64,000 nt of DNA from Candidatus Poribacteria bacterium (GTDB lineage Bacteria > Poribacteria > WGA-4E > PCPOR2b): NCBI GenBank assembly GCA_022826645.1, contig JAJDUM010000028.1:33591-97590 (forward strand), given 5' to 3'. The number at the start of each line of letters is the position of its first letter. Positions within the stretch are counted from its first letter, which is position 1. The notes below the pieces were generated by a model that saw only the letters and a list, made by a program, of their open reading frames with translations, was not told the origin of the DNA and ran no database searches. Shown piece after piece: positions 1 through 10,057 of this stretch. A program made the position numbers and the translations under genes.

Positions 1-2
1 GA

Positions 3-608
3 GATACCCAAAGACAAAGAGAGCTATCGGACGCACTTGTAAATGCAACTGTTAATGAAGCAGTTATACATCAATGCGTCGTTGCACACCTCGCCAATCA
101 ACGTCGAGGAACGGCTTCTACTAAAACACGGTCGGAAGTCCAAGGAAGCGGTAAAAAGCTATATCGCCAGAAAGGGACGGGCAGAGCCCGTGTCGGGGAT
201 GCCAAATCTCCCATACGCGTACACGGCGGCGTTGCATTTGGTCCCAAGCCTCGCAGCTATCGTCAGTACACGCCGAAGAAAGTGCGTCAACTCGGGTTAC
301 ACTCAGCTTTAGCAGGCAAATTCCAAAGTGATGATTGTGTTCTGATCGAAGATTTTACATTAGACGCTCCCAGAACGAAGGATATGCTCCAAGTTCTGGG
401 GAATTTGGGACTTTCCGATAAAGTCCTCTTTGTCCTCGGTCAACCTGAATCAAACATCTATCTATCCGTGCGGAATATCCCGAATGTAAACAGCTGTGTT
501 TGGGATACCCTTAATGTTTACGACATTCTCTGGCATGATAAAATTGTCTTCACCGAAAGCGCAGCAGAAAAGTTAGAAGAAAAGTTTGGCCAGCCAGTAT
601 CCCGATGA
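3..608 (+). CDS. rplD: 50S ribosomal protein L4 (5'-partial)
   Basis: L4 binds domain I of 23S rRNA early in assembly, and its long loop lines the exit tunnel. The open frame runs from the window edge; 201 codons are present, so probably only about the first 6-10 residues are missing. The core matches L4: VNEAVIHQ followed by the basic loop with [13 protein letters not shown] and RQKGTGRAR, then the globular C-terminal domain. It is the first gene of the visible S10-type operon, 23 bp before rplW. Oddly, the stop codon lies inside the palindrome CCCGATGAATCGGG (601-614), a relative of repeats seen elsewhere in the window. Confidence 0.95.
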   Translation, partial: DTQRQRELSDALVNATVNEAVIHQCVVAHLANQRRGTASTKTRSEVQGSGKKLYRQKGTGRARVGDAKSPIRVHGGVAFGPKPRSYRQYTPKKVRQLGLHSALAGKFQSDDCVLIEDFTLDAPRTKDMLQVLGNLGLSDKVLFVLGQPESNIYLSVRNIPNVNSCVWDTLNVYDILWHDKIVFTESAAEKLEEKFGQPVSR

Positions 609-631
609 ATCGGGAAGTTGAGGAAGCATAG

Positions 632-931
632 ATGAAAGACCCATATCGGATTATCAAGCAACCGCTAATAACAGAGAAGACCACGATCCTCAGAGAATCG
701 AACAAATACGCCTTTGTTGTCGATATCAAAGCCAATAAAGCGGACATCCGTAAAGCAGCTGAAGAACTGTTCGATCTCAAGGATAAGATTGTGAAGATTA
801 ATACCATGCAGGTCCGAGGAAAAACCAAAGGACAATTCTGGCGGTATCGACAGGGGCGGCGCCCTAACTGGAAAAAGGTAGTCATCACTGTTACTGAAGG
901 AACAATTATTGAGGCTTTTGAAGCTATCTAA
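632..931 (+). CDS. rplW: 50S ribosomal protein L23
   Basis: L23 sits at the tunnel exit and docks trigger factor and SRP. The 99-residue product has the family's opening IIKQPLITEKTT, a normal length, and the conserved basic loop GRRPNWKKVVITV near the C-terminus. ATG start with GAGGAAG upstream. It lies between rplD and rplB in canonical S10-operon order and is presumably co-transcribed with them. Confidence 0.97.
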   Translation: MKDPYRIIKQPLITEKTTILRESNKYAFVVDIKANKADIRKAAEELFDLKDKIVKINTMQVRGKTKGQFWRYRQGRRPNWKKVVITVTEGTIIEAFEAI

Positions 932-968
932 TGGCGCGCCTTTGAAGGCTTATTAGGAGGGATTTAGC

Positions 969-1793
969 GTGGCAGTTAAAACATATTCACCCGTCACACC
1001 CAGTCGCCGATTTATAACAGGGGATGCCTTTGAAGAGGTAACCCGGCGACAATCCGAAAAATCATTAACAAAAGGGTTAAAGAAAAAGGGAGGACGTAAC
1101 TCGCTGGGCCGTATGACTGTCCGCAGACGCGGCGGCGGCCATAAACGGCGGTATCGAGCCATCGAATTTAAGCGCAATAAATTTGGAGTCCCCGCCAAAG
1201 TCGCCACAATCGAGTATGACCCCAGTAGATCTGCCCGTATTGCCCTGCTCCATTACGCCGATGGAGAGAAACGCTATATCATCGCACCTCTCGGACTACA
1301 AGTCGATGATGTATTAAATTCTGGCCCAGATGCGCCCATCAAAGTTGGCAATGCCATGCCACTCGAAAGAATCCCACTCGGCACATCGATACATAATATA
1401 GAGATGCAGCCCGGAAAAGGGGGCCAACTGGTACGAAGCGCGGGTGCCGTGGCGCAACTGGTAGATCGCGAAGGAAAGTACGCACGGATTCAAATGCCCT
1501 CTGGCGAAGTCCGTTTACTTCCAGTGCAATGTATGGCAACGATTGGGCAGGTAGGTAATGTTGACCATGCAAACCTATCCATCGGTAAAGCAGGACGGAA
1601 TCGATGGAAGGGACATCGTCCGAAAGTGCGCGGTGTGGCGATGAATCCACATGATCACCCGCACGGCGGCGGTGAAGGAAAAAGTGCTGGCGGAAGACAC
1701 CCCGTAACACCGTGGGGAGTTCCAACTAAAGGATATAAGACAAGAGATCCTAAAAAACGATCAGGGCGATATATTGTCAGTCGTCGGAAGTAA
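969..1793 (+). CDS. rplB: 50S ribosomal protein L2
   Basis: L2 is a primary 23S rRNA binder needed for subunit association and peptidyl-transferase centre assembly. The 274-residue protein has the OB and SH3-like core and the family signature around [16 protein letters not shown] near residues 225-240, including the conserved histidine region, then a basic tail. The start is GTG at 969 with a strong AGGAGGG about 8 nt upstream. Full length for the family. Confidence 0.98.
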   Translation: MAVKTYSPVTPSRRFITGDAFEEVTRRQSEKSLTKGLKKKGGRNSLGRMTVRRRGGGHKRRYRAIEFKRNKFGVPAKVATIEYDPSRSARIALLHYADGEKRYIIAPLGLQVDDVLNSGPDAPIKVGNAMPLERIPLGTSIHNIEMQPGKGGQLVRSAGAVAQLVDREGKYARIQMPSGEVRLLPVQCMATIGQVGNVDHANLSIGKAGRNRWKGHRPKVRGVAMNPHDHPHGGGEGKSAGGRHPVTPWGVPTKGYKTRDPKKRSGRYIVSRRK

Positions 1794-1850
1794 TTGGCCT
1801 CGATTGACATAACGTTTCCGTAGTTTTTTCCGATCTTCAGGAGGTATATC

Positions 1851-2117
1851 ATGCCCCGTTCAGTAAAAAAAGGACCTTACATAGATTCTAAACTTCTGAA
1901 AAAAGTTGAAGATATGAATCGGTCTGGGACAAAACGTGTGATTCGCACATGGTCACGCAGATCTATGGTGACTCCGGACCTGATTGGTCATACGCTCGCC
2001 ATTCATAACGGCAAGAAATTTTTTCCTGTCTATATTACAGAAAACATGGTGGGACACAAATTAGGTGAATTTTCTCCCACTCGAACATTTAGGTCGCATG
2101 CGAGTGGTGGGAGATAA
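1851..2117 (+). CDS. rpsS: 30S ribosomal protein S19
   Basis: S19 binds 16S rRNA in the 30S head with S13 near the A-site tRNA. The 88-residue product begins [12 protein letters not shown] and contains [25 protein letters not shown] (in part), the family hallmark. ATG start with AGGAGGT 7 nt upstream. A 111-bp gap follows before rplV, longer than most spacers in this operon; I see no gene in it. Confidence 0.97.
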   Translation: MPRSVKKGPYIDSKLLKKVEDMNRSGTKRVIRTWSRRSMVTPDLIGHTLAIHNGKKFFPVYITENMVGHKLGEFSPTRTFRSHASGGR

Positions 2118-2228
2118 AATATACTCGACTGCTAAAATAAACTCGATTCTTGCACTCCCCCTTTGAGAAATCGAGATGATGAGCGGAAGTTAATACAAAT
2201 GCTCAAGCTAATTTAGGAGATTTTTGAC

Positions 2229-2594
2229 ATGGAGGCTCGAGCAAGCATCCGAAACGTGCCGATCGCGCCGCGCAAAGCGCGGCTGGTCGCTGATTTAGTT
2301 AAAGATCAATATGTTGACGAGGCAATAAGCCAATTAACATTTACACATAAAGCCGCCTCTCCCGTAATTCGCAAACTAATTCAATCAGCTACCGCGAACG
2401 CACGACATAACGCACAACAACAGGGTGCCACAATCGATGAAACCAATCTGGTTGTCAAACAGATTGTCGTCAACGATGGCATTACCCGAAGATGGTTTCG
2501 CCCACGGGCACGAGGTATGGCAAACAGAATCTTACATCGTAGATGCCATATTACGGTCGTACTGGACGAGGAGGAAGGCGACGACGATGAATAG
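2229..2594 (+). CDS. rplV: 50S ribosomal protein L22
   Basis: L22 lines the polypeptide exit tunnel with L4. The 121-residue protein starts MEARASIRNVPIAPRKARLV, typical of L22, and has the conserved loop with RRWFRPRARGMANRI that forms the tunnel hairpin. The C-terminus is unusually acidic (DEEEGDDDE). ATG start with TAGGAG upstream. The acidic tail is unlike the basic ends of most ribosomal proteins but does not touch the tunnel loop. Confidence 0.97.
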   Translation: MEARASIRNVPIAPRKARLVADLVKDQYVDEAISQLTFTHKAASPVIRKLIQSATANARHNAQQQGATIDETNLVVKQIVVNDGITRRWFRPRARGMANRILHRRCHITVVLDEEEGDDDE

Positions 2595-2665
2595 ACTGAC
2601 CGATATTCCTTTACCTCCGCCGCTTCGTAACCTTTGCCCAACTGAATTTTGATGAGGAGGTTTTA

Positions 2666-3517
2666 GTGGGACAGAAAACGCACCCGCGTGGATTACGCCT
2701 AGGAATCATTGAACATTGGGACTCGAGATGGTATAACGAAAAAGAGTATGCCCAGTGGCTGCATGAGGATTTGAAAATCCAGTCCTTTATTAAGGAAAGA
2801 TTGTCGCGTGCCGGTATTTCTCGTATCGAAATCGAACGAGTTGGTGACAGATGTAACGTTCATATACACACAGCACGGCCTGGTATTGTCATTGGACGCC
2901 GTGGTGTTGAAGCGGAAAAGTTACAGGCGGATTTAGAGCAGATCCTACAGGCAGATTCAGGTGCAAACGGTGAAAAGACTGTCCGGATTAATGTCACTGA
3001 AATCAAGCGACCTGAATTAGATGCTCAACTTGTGGCAGAAGCGGTGGCACTGCAAATCGTACGTCGATCCAACTTTAGGCAGGCGATGAAGAAAAGTATT
3101 ATCGCTTCAATGAAAGCTGGTGCCCAAGGGGTTAAAATCAGTATCGGTGGTCGGCTCGGCGGCGCAGAAATGGCACGCTCAGAAGCAAATATTGAAGGCA
3201 GAGTGCCGCTGCATACGCTCAGAGCGAATATCGATTACGGATTCGCTGAAGCCGATACAACCTACGGTAAGATTGGTATCAAAACGTGGATCTTTAAAGG
3301 GGAAATTATCGGTCGACCGGAAATCCCCGGAACCGGTTCCTCTTCCAGTCGCGCGACAGAGCTGCCCACCGACGCCTCTGAAAGACGTCCAGGACGTTTT
3401 CCAGCTGATGGTCAGGATGCAGACCGTCCAGCGAGGCGGTCCGACGGCAGACCCAGACGCAGAAACCAAGATAGGCGACGGGGATCACGTAGAACCAATC
3501 GGGAGAACAGAGAATAG
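2666..3517 (+). CDS. rpsC: 30S ribosomal protein S3, extended C-terminus
   Basis: S3 forms the mRNA entry channel of the 30S head. GTG start at 2666 preceded by GAGGAGG. It starts [13 protein letters not shown]; the KH domain has [13 protein letters not shown] near residues 75-87 and the C-terminal domain has [12 protein letters not shown]. At 283 residues it is about 50 longer than E. coli S3. The last about 65 residues are Arg/Ser/Asp-rich, low complexity and probably disordered. The tail translates cleanly to a stop 42 bp before rplP, so it is not obviously a frameshift. Confidence 0.96.
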   Translation: MGQKTHPRGLRLGIIEHWDSRWYNEKEYAQWLHEDLKIQSFIKERLSRAGISRIEIERVGDRCNVHIHTARPGIVIGRRGVEAEKLQADLEQILQADSGANGEKTVRINVTEIKRPELDAQLVAEAVALQIVRRSNFRQAMKKSIIASMKAGAQGVKISIGGRLGGAEMARSEANIEGRVPLHTLRANIDYGFAEADTTYGKIGIKTWIFKGEIIGRPEIPGTGSSSSRATELPTDASERRPGRFPADGQDADRPARRSDGRPRRRNQDRRRGSRRTNRENRE

Positions 3518-3559
3518 CAAACGCTTGTTCACGCGTATGAATCAGAAGGAGTACATAAA

Positions 3560-3973
3560 ATGTTGATGCCCAAACGGGCTCTACACCGTAAAGTGCAACG
3601 GGGTAAGCGCCGTGGCAAACCTCACCGAGGTTCACGAATAGATTTTGGCGAGTACGGTTTGAAAGCAATGGAACCGGGTTGGATCACGAGCCGCCAAATT
3701 GAATCTGCGCGACAGGCAATCACACGTCATGTGCGCCGTGGTGGCAAGGTTTGGATCAAAATCTTTCCGCATAAACCCGTAACAAAGAAACCCGCTGAAA
3801 CCAGAATGGGAAGCGGAAAAGGGGCTCCGGAGTTTTGGGTGGCTGTCGTCAAGCCGGGACGTATCCTGTATGAATTGAGTGGGGTCCCAGAAGAAGCAGC
3901 AAAGGAAGCTATGACGAGAGCAGCCCACAAACTGCCGATTGAGACAAAGTTTGTCAGTCGAACGGGAGAATAA
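3560..3973 (+). CDS. rplP: 50S ribosomal protein L16
   Basis: L16 helps place A-site tRNA in the large subunit. The 137-residue protein begins [19 protein letters not shown] and contains [22 protein letters not shown] sequence (here [18 protein letters not shown]), [20 protein letters not shown] and the [17 protein letters not shown] motif of the family. ATG start with AGAAGGAG upstream. Canonical position between rpsC and rpmC. Confidence 0.97.
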   Translation: MLMPKRALHRKVQRGKRRGKPHRGSRIDFGEYGLKAMEPGWITSRQIESARQAITRHVRRGGKVWIKIFPHKPVTKKPAETRMGSGKGAPEFWVAVVKPGRILYELSGVPEEAAKEAMTRAAHKLPIETKFVSRTGE

Positions 3974-3981
3974 TCAAACTA

Positions 3982-4188
3982 ATGACCGCTAATGAGCTGC
4001 GCAGCAAATCATCTGAGGAATTAGAAAACGACCTCCAAGATTTTCGGGACACTGCGTTCAACGTCAACTTCCGAAGAATACTAGGGCAACTGGAAGATAC
4101 ATCCCAATTGACAAAAGTCAAGAAGGATATCGCGCGGATTCGTACAATCCTTCGTCTACGGGAACTTGGGATCGAAGATTCACCATAA
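3982..4188 (+). CDS. rpmC: 50S ribosomal protein L29
   Basis: L29 is a small helical-hairpin protein at the tunnel exit beside L23. The 68-residue product has the two-helix pattern with RRILGQLEDTSQ and the IARIRTILRLRE segment that marks L29. The usual FNLRFQ sequence reads FNVNFR. The start at 3982 has only 8 nt after the rplP stop and no strong ribosome-binding site, suggesting translational coupling. Confidence 0.93.
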   Translation: MTANELRSKSSEELENDLQDFRDTAFNVNFRRILGQLEDTSQLTKVKKDIARIRTILRLRELGIEDSP

Positions 4189-4210
4189 CTAAAGTTACGA
4201 GAGGAAAAGC

Positions 4211-4486
4211 GTGGATAAGCATCAACGAGGTAATCGTAAGCTCAGAACAGGTACTGTCACAAGTGATCGGATGGATAAAACCGTTGCTGTCGAAATTGTT
4301 CGGGCTTATCAGCATCCCCTTTATAAGAAAATTGTGAGACGCTCCACCAAGGTTCTGGCTCACGACGAGCAGAATATGTGCAGTGTCGGCGATCTCGTCC
4401 AAGTTGTCGAAGTTCGTCCGATCAGCCGTCGGAAACGTTGGAAAGTTCGTCAGATTGTCTCCAAAACAGAATCTGTTAATGCGTGA
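4211..4486 (+). CDS. rpsQ: 30S ribosomal protein S17
   Basis: S17 is a primary 16S rRNA-binding OB-fold protein. The 91-residue product contains the family core GTVTSDRMDKTVAVEI, HPLYKKIVRRSTK and the end motif RPISRRKRWKV. GTG start at 4211 preceded by GAGAGGAAA. Standard length and place between rpmC and rplN. Confidence 0.96.
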   Translation: MDKHQRGNRKLRTGTVTSDRMDKTVAVEIVRAYQHPLYKKIVRRSTKVLAHDEQNMCSVGDLVQVVEVRPISRRKRWKVRQIVSKTESVNA

Positions 4487-4524
4487 AGCGGAAGACACGG
4501 TTAAACTCAGGAAGGTAATAACCA

Positions 4525-4893
4525 ATGGTTCAAGCATACACCCTGTTGAATTGTGCGGATAATACAGGAGCAAAGCAGCTTATGTGCATCCGCGTGCTTG
4601 GCGGTAGTAGAAGACGTTACGCACGAGTTGGCGATGTCATCGTGGCAAGCGTGAAAGAAGCAAACCCAAATAGCCAAGTTCAAAAGGGAGAGGTTGTGCG
4701 AGCTGTAGTCGTGCGTGCAACTAAGGAACATCGCAGACTTGACGGTTCTTATATCAAATTCGATAAGAATGCTGCCGTCTTAATTGATGCCCAAGACCAG
4801 CCTCGTGGAACACGTATTTTCGGTCCCGTTGCTCGTGAACTCAGAGAAAAGGCATTTGCACGAATTGTCTCTTTAGCACCAGAGGTCATTTAA
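4525..4893 (+). CDS. rplN: 50S ribosomal protein L14
   Basis: L14 contacts L19 and forms inter-subunit bridges; silencing factor RsfS docks on it. The 122-residue protein shows the family sequence: [40 protein letters not shown] and the end [18 protein letters not shown] start with GGAAGG upstream. Full length. Confidence 0.98.
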   Translation: MVQAYTLLNCADNTGAKQLMCIRVLGGSRRRYARVGDVIVASVKEANPNSQVQKGEVVRAVVVRATKEHRRLDGSYIKFDKNAAVLIDAQDQPRGTRIFGPVARELREKAFARIVSLAPEVI

Positions 4894-4915
4894 ATTCGCC
4901 AAGGAGGTAGCGCCG

Positions 4916-5266
4916 TTGCACACCAGATTTCACATAAGGAAAAACGACCACGTGTTGGTATTGACCGGGAAGGATAAGGGTAAAACAGGCGTCGTGCTTG
5001 AAATGCTGCCACATAAACGCCGCGCCACTGTTGAAGGGATCCACATGATCAAAAGGCATACCCGTCCGAGCCCTCAAGCCCCACAAGGTGGCGTTGTCGA
5101 AAGAGAAGGGACAATTGATATTGCTAACTTAAAGTTGGTTTGTCCAAAATGTAATGCCCCCACTCGAACAAAGCGTCGTACCGTTGAGAAAGAAATCGGA
5201 GGGCGAACCAAAAACTACCGTGCACGCGTATGCAGAAAATGTGGTGAGGATGCTGAACGCGAATAA
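4916..5266 (+). CDS. rplX: 50S ribosomal protein L24 with C-terminal zinc-ribbon-like motif
   Basis: L24 initiates 50S assembly. TTG start at 4916, with AAGGAGG 8 nt upstream, gives MHTRFHIRKNDHVLVLTGKD, the KOW-type opening of L24. The C-terminal part has two CxxC pairs, CPKC and CRKC, about 35 residues apart, indicating the zinc-binding C+ form found in several deep-branching phyla. 116 residues. Neighbours rplN and rplE are in the canonical order. Confidence 0.95.
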   Translation: MHTRFHIRKNDHVLVLTGKDKGKTGVVLEMLPHKRRATVEGIHMIKRHTRPSPQAPQGGVVEREGTIDIANLKLVCPKCNAPTRTKRRTVEKEIGGRTKNYRARVCRKCGEDAERE

Positions 5267-5278
5267 AGGTAAGAATGA

Positions 5279-5821
5279 ATGAGCGAATTTAAATCTTTCT
5301 ATCAAGAAGAAGTCTTCCCCGCGTTGCAACAACGCTTCAACTACCCAAACGTTATGCAGGTGCCAAAACTTAACAAGATAACCCTAAATATGGGGGTTGG
5401 TGCCGCTATTGACGATTCGAAACTGCTGGATAATGCCGCCGAAGAACTGACACAAATCAGTGGTCAGCGGGCAATGATCACCCGCGCAAAGAAATCGGTG
5501 TCAGCCTTCAAGATCCGTGAAGGTATGGCGATCGGTTGTAAGGCAACCTTGCGACAGGATAGGATGTATGAATTTTTTAATAAACTCGTCAACGTCGTCC
5601 TTCCGCAGATTCGCGACTTTCGGGGCCTCTCCCCCGATTCCTTTGACGGACGCGGCAACTATTCCTTGGGTCTGCAAGAACAGGTGATTTTCCCAGAAAT
5701 CGAATACGACACGATAAGCGAAGTTCGTGGATTAAATATCACTGTTGGAACAACCGCTCCAACCGATGAAGAGGGACGCGAGTTACTGCACCTGATGGGA
5801 ATGCCGTTTAGAGAATCTTAA
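5279..5821 (+). CDS. rplE: 50S ribosomal protein L5
   Basis: L5 belongs to the 5S rRNP and contacts P-site tRNA. The 180-residue protein contains [18 protein letters not shown], the [23 protein letters not shown] segment (conserved L5 signature, shown here in shortened form), and [20 protein letters not shown] start 12 nt after rplX with AAGGTAAG upstream. Normal length. Confidence 0.98.
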   Translation: MSEFKSFYQEEVFPALQQRFNYPNVMQVPKLNKITLNMGVGAAIDDSKLLDNAAEELTQISGQRAMITRAKKSVSAFKIREGMAIGCKATLRQDRMYEFFNKLVNVVLPQIRDFRGLSPDSFDGRGNYSLGLQEQVIFPEIEYDTISEVRGLNITVGTTAPTDEEGRELLHLMGMPFRES

Positions 5822-5868
5822 CGCGTGCATACCACCCCTTGATAGCAGTGAAGGAAAGGAGCCTTCAT

Positions 5869-6054
5869 TTGGCAACAAAAGCTCTCATTGCCAAGCAAAA
5901 AAGAACCCCGAAGTTTCAGGTTCGAAAATATAATCGCTGTCGTAACTGTGGCAGGGCCCGCGGCTACCTGCGAAAGTTTGATCTTTGCCGAATCTGTTTT
6001 CGCCTCTTCGCAAGATCGGGTAAAATTCCGGGAGTTACAAAGGCAAGTTGGTAG
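5869..6054 (+). CDS. rpsN: 30S ribosomal protein S14, zinc (type Z) form
   Basis: S14 is needed for assembly of the 30S head. The longer ATG-initiated frame at 5839 would add ten non-homologous residues. The TTG at 5869, preceded by GAAAGGAG, gives the 61-residue size of zinc-type S14. The sequence has CRNC and CRIC pairs in [19 protein letters not shown] plus the C-terminal [14 protein letters not shown] infer the TTG start from length and ribosome-binding site. Confidence 0.96.
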   Translation: MATKALIAKQKRTPKFQVRKYNRCRNCGRARGYLRKFDLCRICFRLFARSGKIPGVTKASW

Positions 6055-6090
6055 TGCCCTATTTGGCGGCACGAGTAAAGGAGAAAACTT

Positions 6091-6489
6091 ATGTCAATGA
6101 CAGATCCGGTTGCGGATATGCTGACCCGTATTCGCAATGCGAATATCGTTGCGCATGAGCGCGTCGAAATACCCGCATCAAAACTAAAAATGGAAATTAC
6201 CCGTACCCTACACGAAGAAGGGTATATCCGCAACTATCGTTGGATTGATGATGGCAAACAAGGTATTTTGCGCATCTATTTGAAGTATGGCGAAGGCAAA
6301 GAAAGGGTTATCACCGGACTCAAGAGAATTAGCAAACCAGGACGGCGCGTATACTCGAAAGCAGATCGCCTTCCCAGTGTGTATGGAAATTTAGGGATTG
6401 CTATACTATCGACCTCGCAAGGTATTAAGACCGCTTCTGAATGTAGAAAATCTGGTATTGGTGGCGAGGTACTCTGTTATATCTGGTAA
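6091..6489 (+). CDS. rpsH: 30S ribosomal protein S8
   Basis: S8 binds central-domain 16S rRNA and in many bacteria also autoregulates the spc operon mRNA. The 132-residue product opens [18 protein letters not shown] and ends [11 protein letters not shown], both diagnostic. The internal [18 protein letters not shown] segment is the usual S8 C-terminal motif. ATG start with AAAGGAG upstream. Confidence 0.98.
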   Translation: MSMTDPVADMLTRIRNANIVAHERVEIPASKLKMEITRTLHEEGYIRNYRWIDDGKQGILRIYLKYGEGKERVITGLKRISKPGRRVYSKADRLPSVYGNLGIAILSTSQGIKTASECRKSGIGGEVLCYIW

Positions 6490-6519
6490 TTTTTCAGTTT
6501 GAATTCGGAGACGAATATA

Positions 6520-7086
6520 ATGTCACGAATAGGACAAATGCCGATTCAGTTAGATCCAAAGGTTAAGATTGCTTTGGACCAAGATGACATCACCGTTGAA
6601 GGTCCAAAAGGCACTCTGAACTGGACGCTTCCCGCAGGCATAGTGGCCAATTTAGGCGACGAACTCATCACGATTGAGCGATTGACAAATCAGAAAACAC
6701 ACCGATCGTTACACGGCTTGGCTCGCAGTATCATCGCCAACATGGTAGCAGGTGTAACCGAGGGTTTTGAGAAAAAACTTATTCTCGTCGGCGTTGGATA
6801 TCGTGCACAAGTAGATCGCCAGAATCGTTTGGTCTTAAATGTTGGGTATTCCCACCCAGTAACCTATGAGCCTCCCGAAGGTGTAACCCTGAGCGTCGGC
6901 GATTCCGAAAATGTGGGAGGACAACCTCACACGCCAATAACGGTGAGCGGTATTGACAAGGCAGTCGTTGGTCAGGTTGCCGCCTCAATTCGTCAAATCA
7001 AGAAACCCGAAGTCTACGAACCTTCCAAAGGACTCCGTTACGAAGGTGAACGTGTCCGTATGAAGGAAGGTAAAACTGGAGTGTAA
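6520..7086 (+). CDS. rplF: 50S ribosomal protein L6
   Basis: L6 sits near the GTPase-associated centre. An in-frame TTG at 6499 exists, but the ATG at 6520 gives MSRIGQMPIQL, the normal L6 N-terminus, with CGGAG 9 nt upstream; I chose it. The 188-residue protein has VEGPKGTLNW in the first domain and, near the C-terminus, GIDKAVVGQVAASIRQIKKP and GLRYEGERVRMKEGKTG. Confidence 0.97.
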   Translation: MSRIGQMPIQLDPKVKIALDQDDITVEGPKGTLNWTLPAGIVANLGDELITIERLTNQKTHRSLHGLARSIIANMVAGVTEGFEKKLILVGVGYRAQVDRQNRLVLNVGYSHPVTYEPPEGVTLSVGDSENVGGQPHTPITVSGIDKAVVGQVAASIRQIKKPEVYEPSKGLRYEGERVRMKEGKTGV

Positions 7087-7200
7087 GGTAGCAGCTTAAT
7101 TGCTATATTCTTGTAGACTAAAGGATTTACAAGTCGGCACGCCAAAACTATCGTCGCCGGATTTGTCAATCCTTTTTTATTACTGTTGGAGGGATAAGCG

Positions 7201-7569
7201 TTGGATCCATCTAAAGCAAAATACCTCGCAAGGCACAAACGGCAAAAGCGAGTACGAAAAAAAATAGTGGGGACAAAGGAAAGACCGAGGCTTTCGGTTT
7301 TTAAAAGCTTGAAACACATTTACGCCCAAGTTATCGATGATGAAGCCGGTAACACGCTCATTGCAGCCTCAACCCAATCACCAGAACTGAAAGATAACCT
7401 GTCAATACGAGGCAACATCGGTGCAGCAGAACAGGTAGGCACATTAATCGCTCGCCGGGCAAAAGAAAATCAAATTGAATCAGTGGTCTTCGATCGCGGT
7501 GGAAACCTCTATCACGGGAGGGTTAAAGCACTCGCAGACGCCGCCAGAGAAGAGGGGCTCCGATTCTGA
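7201..7569 (+). CDS. rplR: 50S ribosomal protein L18
   Basis: L18 binds 5S rRNA together with L5. TTG start at 7201, preceded by TTGGAGGG. The 122-residue protein contains [20 protein letters not shown], the ATSTQ-like ASTQSPEL motif, and ends [15 protein letters not shown] as expected. The 114-bp gap after rplF holds no recognisable gene. Confidence 0.97.
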   Translation: MDPSKAKYLARHKRQKRVRKKIVGTKERPRLSVFKSLKHIYAQVIDDEAGNTLIAASTQSPELKDNLSIRGNIGAAEQVGTLIARRAKENQIESVVFDRGGNLYHGRVKALADAAREEGLRF

Positions 7570-7614
7570 AATTCGTAAGATGAACTGGCACTTGATCATG
7601 AAGGAGAATTGCTT

Positions 7615-8118
7615 TTGAGGGACAGAATAAATTCCAATGAATTTGAATTTGAGGAACGCCCAATAGATATCAACCGCGTGATGCGTGTTCGCAAAGGTGG
7701 ACGGACACCCAGTTTCAACGCACTTTCCGTCGTCGGAGACCAGTCAGGAGTGGTCGGTCTCGGTTTCGGAAGCGCAAATGAAATTCCATCAGCCATAGGC
7801 AAAAGTATTGCGGATGCGAAAAAAAATCTAATCCGCGTGCCTTTATCAGGAACCACCATCCCTCATGAAATCATCGGGAAATATGGTGGCGCGAAGGTTC
7901 TGCTCAAGCCAGCCAGCCCCGGTACTGGGATTATCGCCGGACCCGGAACGAGAGCCATCCTAGAGTTTGCCGGTGTGCAAGATGTATTGACAAAACGACT
8001 CGGTTCCCGAAACGTCAAAAACACAGCAGAAGCCACTATGGAAGCCCTAAAAGGTCTGAAGGATGCCAACGACGTGGCCCGCCTTCGTGGGAAAACAGTT
8101 GAGGAACTGCTCGACTAA
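7615..8118 (+). CDS. rpsE: 30S ribosomal protein S5
   Basis: S5 takes part in decoding fidelity and mRNA unwinding. Two in-frame TTG codons (7609, 7615) are possible. The AAGGAG at 7601-7606 lies 2 nt from the first and 8 nt from the second, so 7615 is preferred (167 residues). It contains the S5 motif [19 protein letters not shown], with [11 protein letters not shown], and the C-terminal [20 protein letters not shown] 118-bp gap follows with no room for rpmD (L30). Confidence 0.97.
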   Translation: MRDRINSNEFEFEERPIDINRVMRVRKGGRTPSFNALSVVGDQSGVVGLGFGSANEIPSAIGKSIADAKKNLIRVPLSGTTIPHEIIGKYGGAKVLLKPASPGTGIIAGPGTRAILEFAGVQDVLTKRLGSRNVKNTAEATMEALKGLKDANDVARLRGKTVEELLD

Positions 8119-8236
8119 CCTGTTGTTCCCAGCGCCTCGATTGCGTGTGCCCCTAATTCGTTCGCAACATCCATCCCTGACACAAGACAGAGGTTTCTAA
8201 CCGTAACCACCAATCCATAAAATGGAGTAAATATCA

Positions 8237-8683
8237 ATGAAACTGAACGAACTCAAACCCTCAAAAAACTCGACGCGTGGCCGAAAGCGCGTTGGACGTG
8301 GCGAAAGTTCAGGTTGGGGCAAAACCTGCGGCCGTGGCCACAAAGGGCAGAAATCCCGCGCTGGTGTCTCTATTCCCGCTTGGTTTGAAGGGGGACAGAT
8401 GCCATTAGTGAGACGCTTGCCTAAGCGTGGACCCAGAAGAATTGCACATAAACGGATTGAGTATGAGATTGTAAATATCCAGACACTAAATCATTTTGAC
8501 AATGGGACGACGATTACCCCCGAAGTTTTGCAGGCAGCCGGCATTACAAAGAAGAGAGATGGAAAGATCAAGATTCTCGGAGAAGGTAATCTAGAAAAGC
8601 AATTAACGGTACAGGGACACCGATTCTCAAAGTCTGCTGTTGAAAAGATAGAATCAACCGGCGGTAGTATTGAGGTGATTTAA
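8237..8683 (+). CDS. rplO: 50S ribosomal protein L15
   Basis: L15 is a late-assembling 23S rRNA protein. The 148-residue product begins MKLNELKPSKNSTRGRKRVGRG, followed by the Gly/Arg-rich loop with GRGHKGQKSRAG, GGQMPLVRRLPKRG, and the ITKKRDGKIKILGEG end domain. The start is ATG with ATGGAG upstream. The stop codon directly abuts the TTG start of secY, so the two are probably translationally coupled. Confidence 0.97.
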   Translation: MKLNELKPSKNSTRGRKRVGRGESSGWGKTCGRGHKGQKSRAGVSIPAWFEGGQMPLVRRLPKRGPRRIAHKRIEYEIVNIQTLNHFDNGTTITPEVLQAAGITKKRDGKIKILGEGNLEKQLTVQGHRFSKSAVEKIESTGGSIEVI

Positions 8684-10030
8684 TTGATTAAGGCATTCCA
8701 AAACGCTTTCAAAATTCCAGAACTGCGACAGCGGATTATCTTTACAGCACTAATGCTCATCGTTTATCGATTGGGTGCCCATATCACACTCCCTGGCATT
8801 GATGATATTGAATTAGAGAAGTTTTTTGATAGCTTCAGAGGTCGAACCGGCGGAAGCGTCCTTGACTTCGTGGATCTCTTTTCTGGCGGCGCATTTAAGC
8901 AGATGACAATCTTCGCACTCGGTATTCAACCGTATATCAGTGCGTCAATCGTTATGCAGCTCCTGACCGTCGTTATCCCCTTCCTCGAGAAGCTTTCTAA
9001 AGAACCGGACGGACGAAAAAAAATTACCCAATATACGCGCTACGCTACCGTTATTCTTAGCGCCATCCAAGGCATCATGATTAGCCTGCTCCTGCAAAGA
9101 CCCGGCGCCATTATCAGCAGTGAGAACATTCAAATTGTAACAAATCCAGGCATCTGGTGGACCTTACTAACTATGATTACCTTGATGGCTGGTACATCTT
9201 TCGTCATGTGGCTCGGCGAACAGATTACGGAACGCGGTATCGGTCAAGGTATCTCCCTAATTATTACAATTGGTATCCTATCGGGTATGCCGGGTGGAAT
9301 CCAAACAATATTCAACCAACTCCTTAATCGTCAAATTGACCTTCCGAAACTGGTCATCTTCCTTGCCTTGGGAGTTGTAGCGATTATGGGGACCGTGTTC
9401 ATCACCTTCTGTGTCCGCAAAATTCCCGTCCAATATGCACGGCGAGTTGTTGGACGTAAAGTGATGGGAGGACAAGCAACGCATATTCCGCTCCGTGTCA
9501 ATGCAGCCGGCATGATTCCCATTATCTTCGCCGTCACCCTGATGCAATTCCCTTCAACGGTTCTCGGATTGTTGCAAAGTCAATTTCCCACATGGGCATG
9601 GATTGGGGGACTTATCGCCGTTTTCAGTGCTACCAGCCCCCTATATTGGACGGTCTACGCCCTTCTAATTATCGGTTTCACATATTTCTACACAGCCGTT
9701 CAAATTAATCCCGTGCAAATGGCGGATGACTTGAGGAAGTATGGTGGATTTATTCCGGGCATTCGGCCAGGAAAGAAGACCGCAGACTATATTAACGATA
9801 CCTTAACCAGAATTACTTTACCCGGTGCGGTATTCCTCGCCGCAATTGCGGTTTTCCCTTTACTTCTACAGGGCTGGCTCGGCACTGGCGCATTAATCAG
9901 TGGTGCTTCAATCCTAATCGTTGTCGGCGTCGTGTTAGATACAGTGTCACAAATTGAATCCTATTTGACAATGAGACATTACGACGGGTTCCTCAAGGAC
10001 AGACGTGTGAGAGGACGCCGCACAAGATAG
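8684..10030 (+). CDS. secY: Protein translocase subunit SecY
   Basis: SecY is the central channel of the Sec translocon in the inner membrane. The 448-residue product has about ten hydrophobic segments and SecY signatures: GSVLDFVDLFSGGAFKQ (plug region), GIQPYISASIVMQLL, and the cytoplasmic loop near PGIRPGKKTADYI. TTG start immediately after the rplO stop. The usual followers adk, map and infA are absent; rpmJ follows after 24 bp. Confidence 0.98.
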   Translation: MIKAFQNAFKIPELRQRIIFTALMLIVYRLGAHITLPGIDDIELEKFFDSFRGRTGGSVLDFVDLFSGGAFKQMTIFALGIQPYISASIVMQLLTVVIPFLEKLSKEPDGRKKITQYTRYATVILSAIQGIMISLLLQRPGAIISSENIQIVTNPGIWWTLLTMITLMAGTSFVMWLGEQITERGIGQGISLIITIGILSGMPGGIQTIFNQLLNRQIDLPKLVIFLALGVVAIMGTVFITFCVRKIPVQYARRVVGRKVMGGQATHIPLRVNAAGMIPIIFAVTLMQFPSTVLGLLQSQFPTWAWIGGLIAVFSATSPLYWTVYALLIIGFTYFYTAVQINPVQMADDLRKYGGFIPGIRPGKKTADYINDTLTRITLPGAVFLAAIAVFPLLLQGWLGTGALISGASILIVVGVVLDTVSQIESYLTMRHYDGFLKDRRVRGRRTR

Positions 10031-10057
10031 GGTTCATTTTCCAGTAAAGGAGAGATG

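Noticed and set aside
43..312. 89-residue frame [15 protein letters not shown]
   Set aside because: A shadow of rplD; the real L4 frame is open from the window edge with clear homology.
5839..5868. Upstream extension of S14 from an ATG at 5839
   Set aside because: Adds ten residues not seen in zinc-type S14; the TTG at 5869 has the ribosome-binding site.
8119..8236. Search for rpmD (L30) between rpsE and rplO
   Set aside because: Gap too small for a 60-residue gene and no L30 motif.
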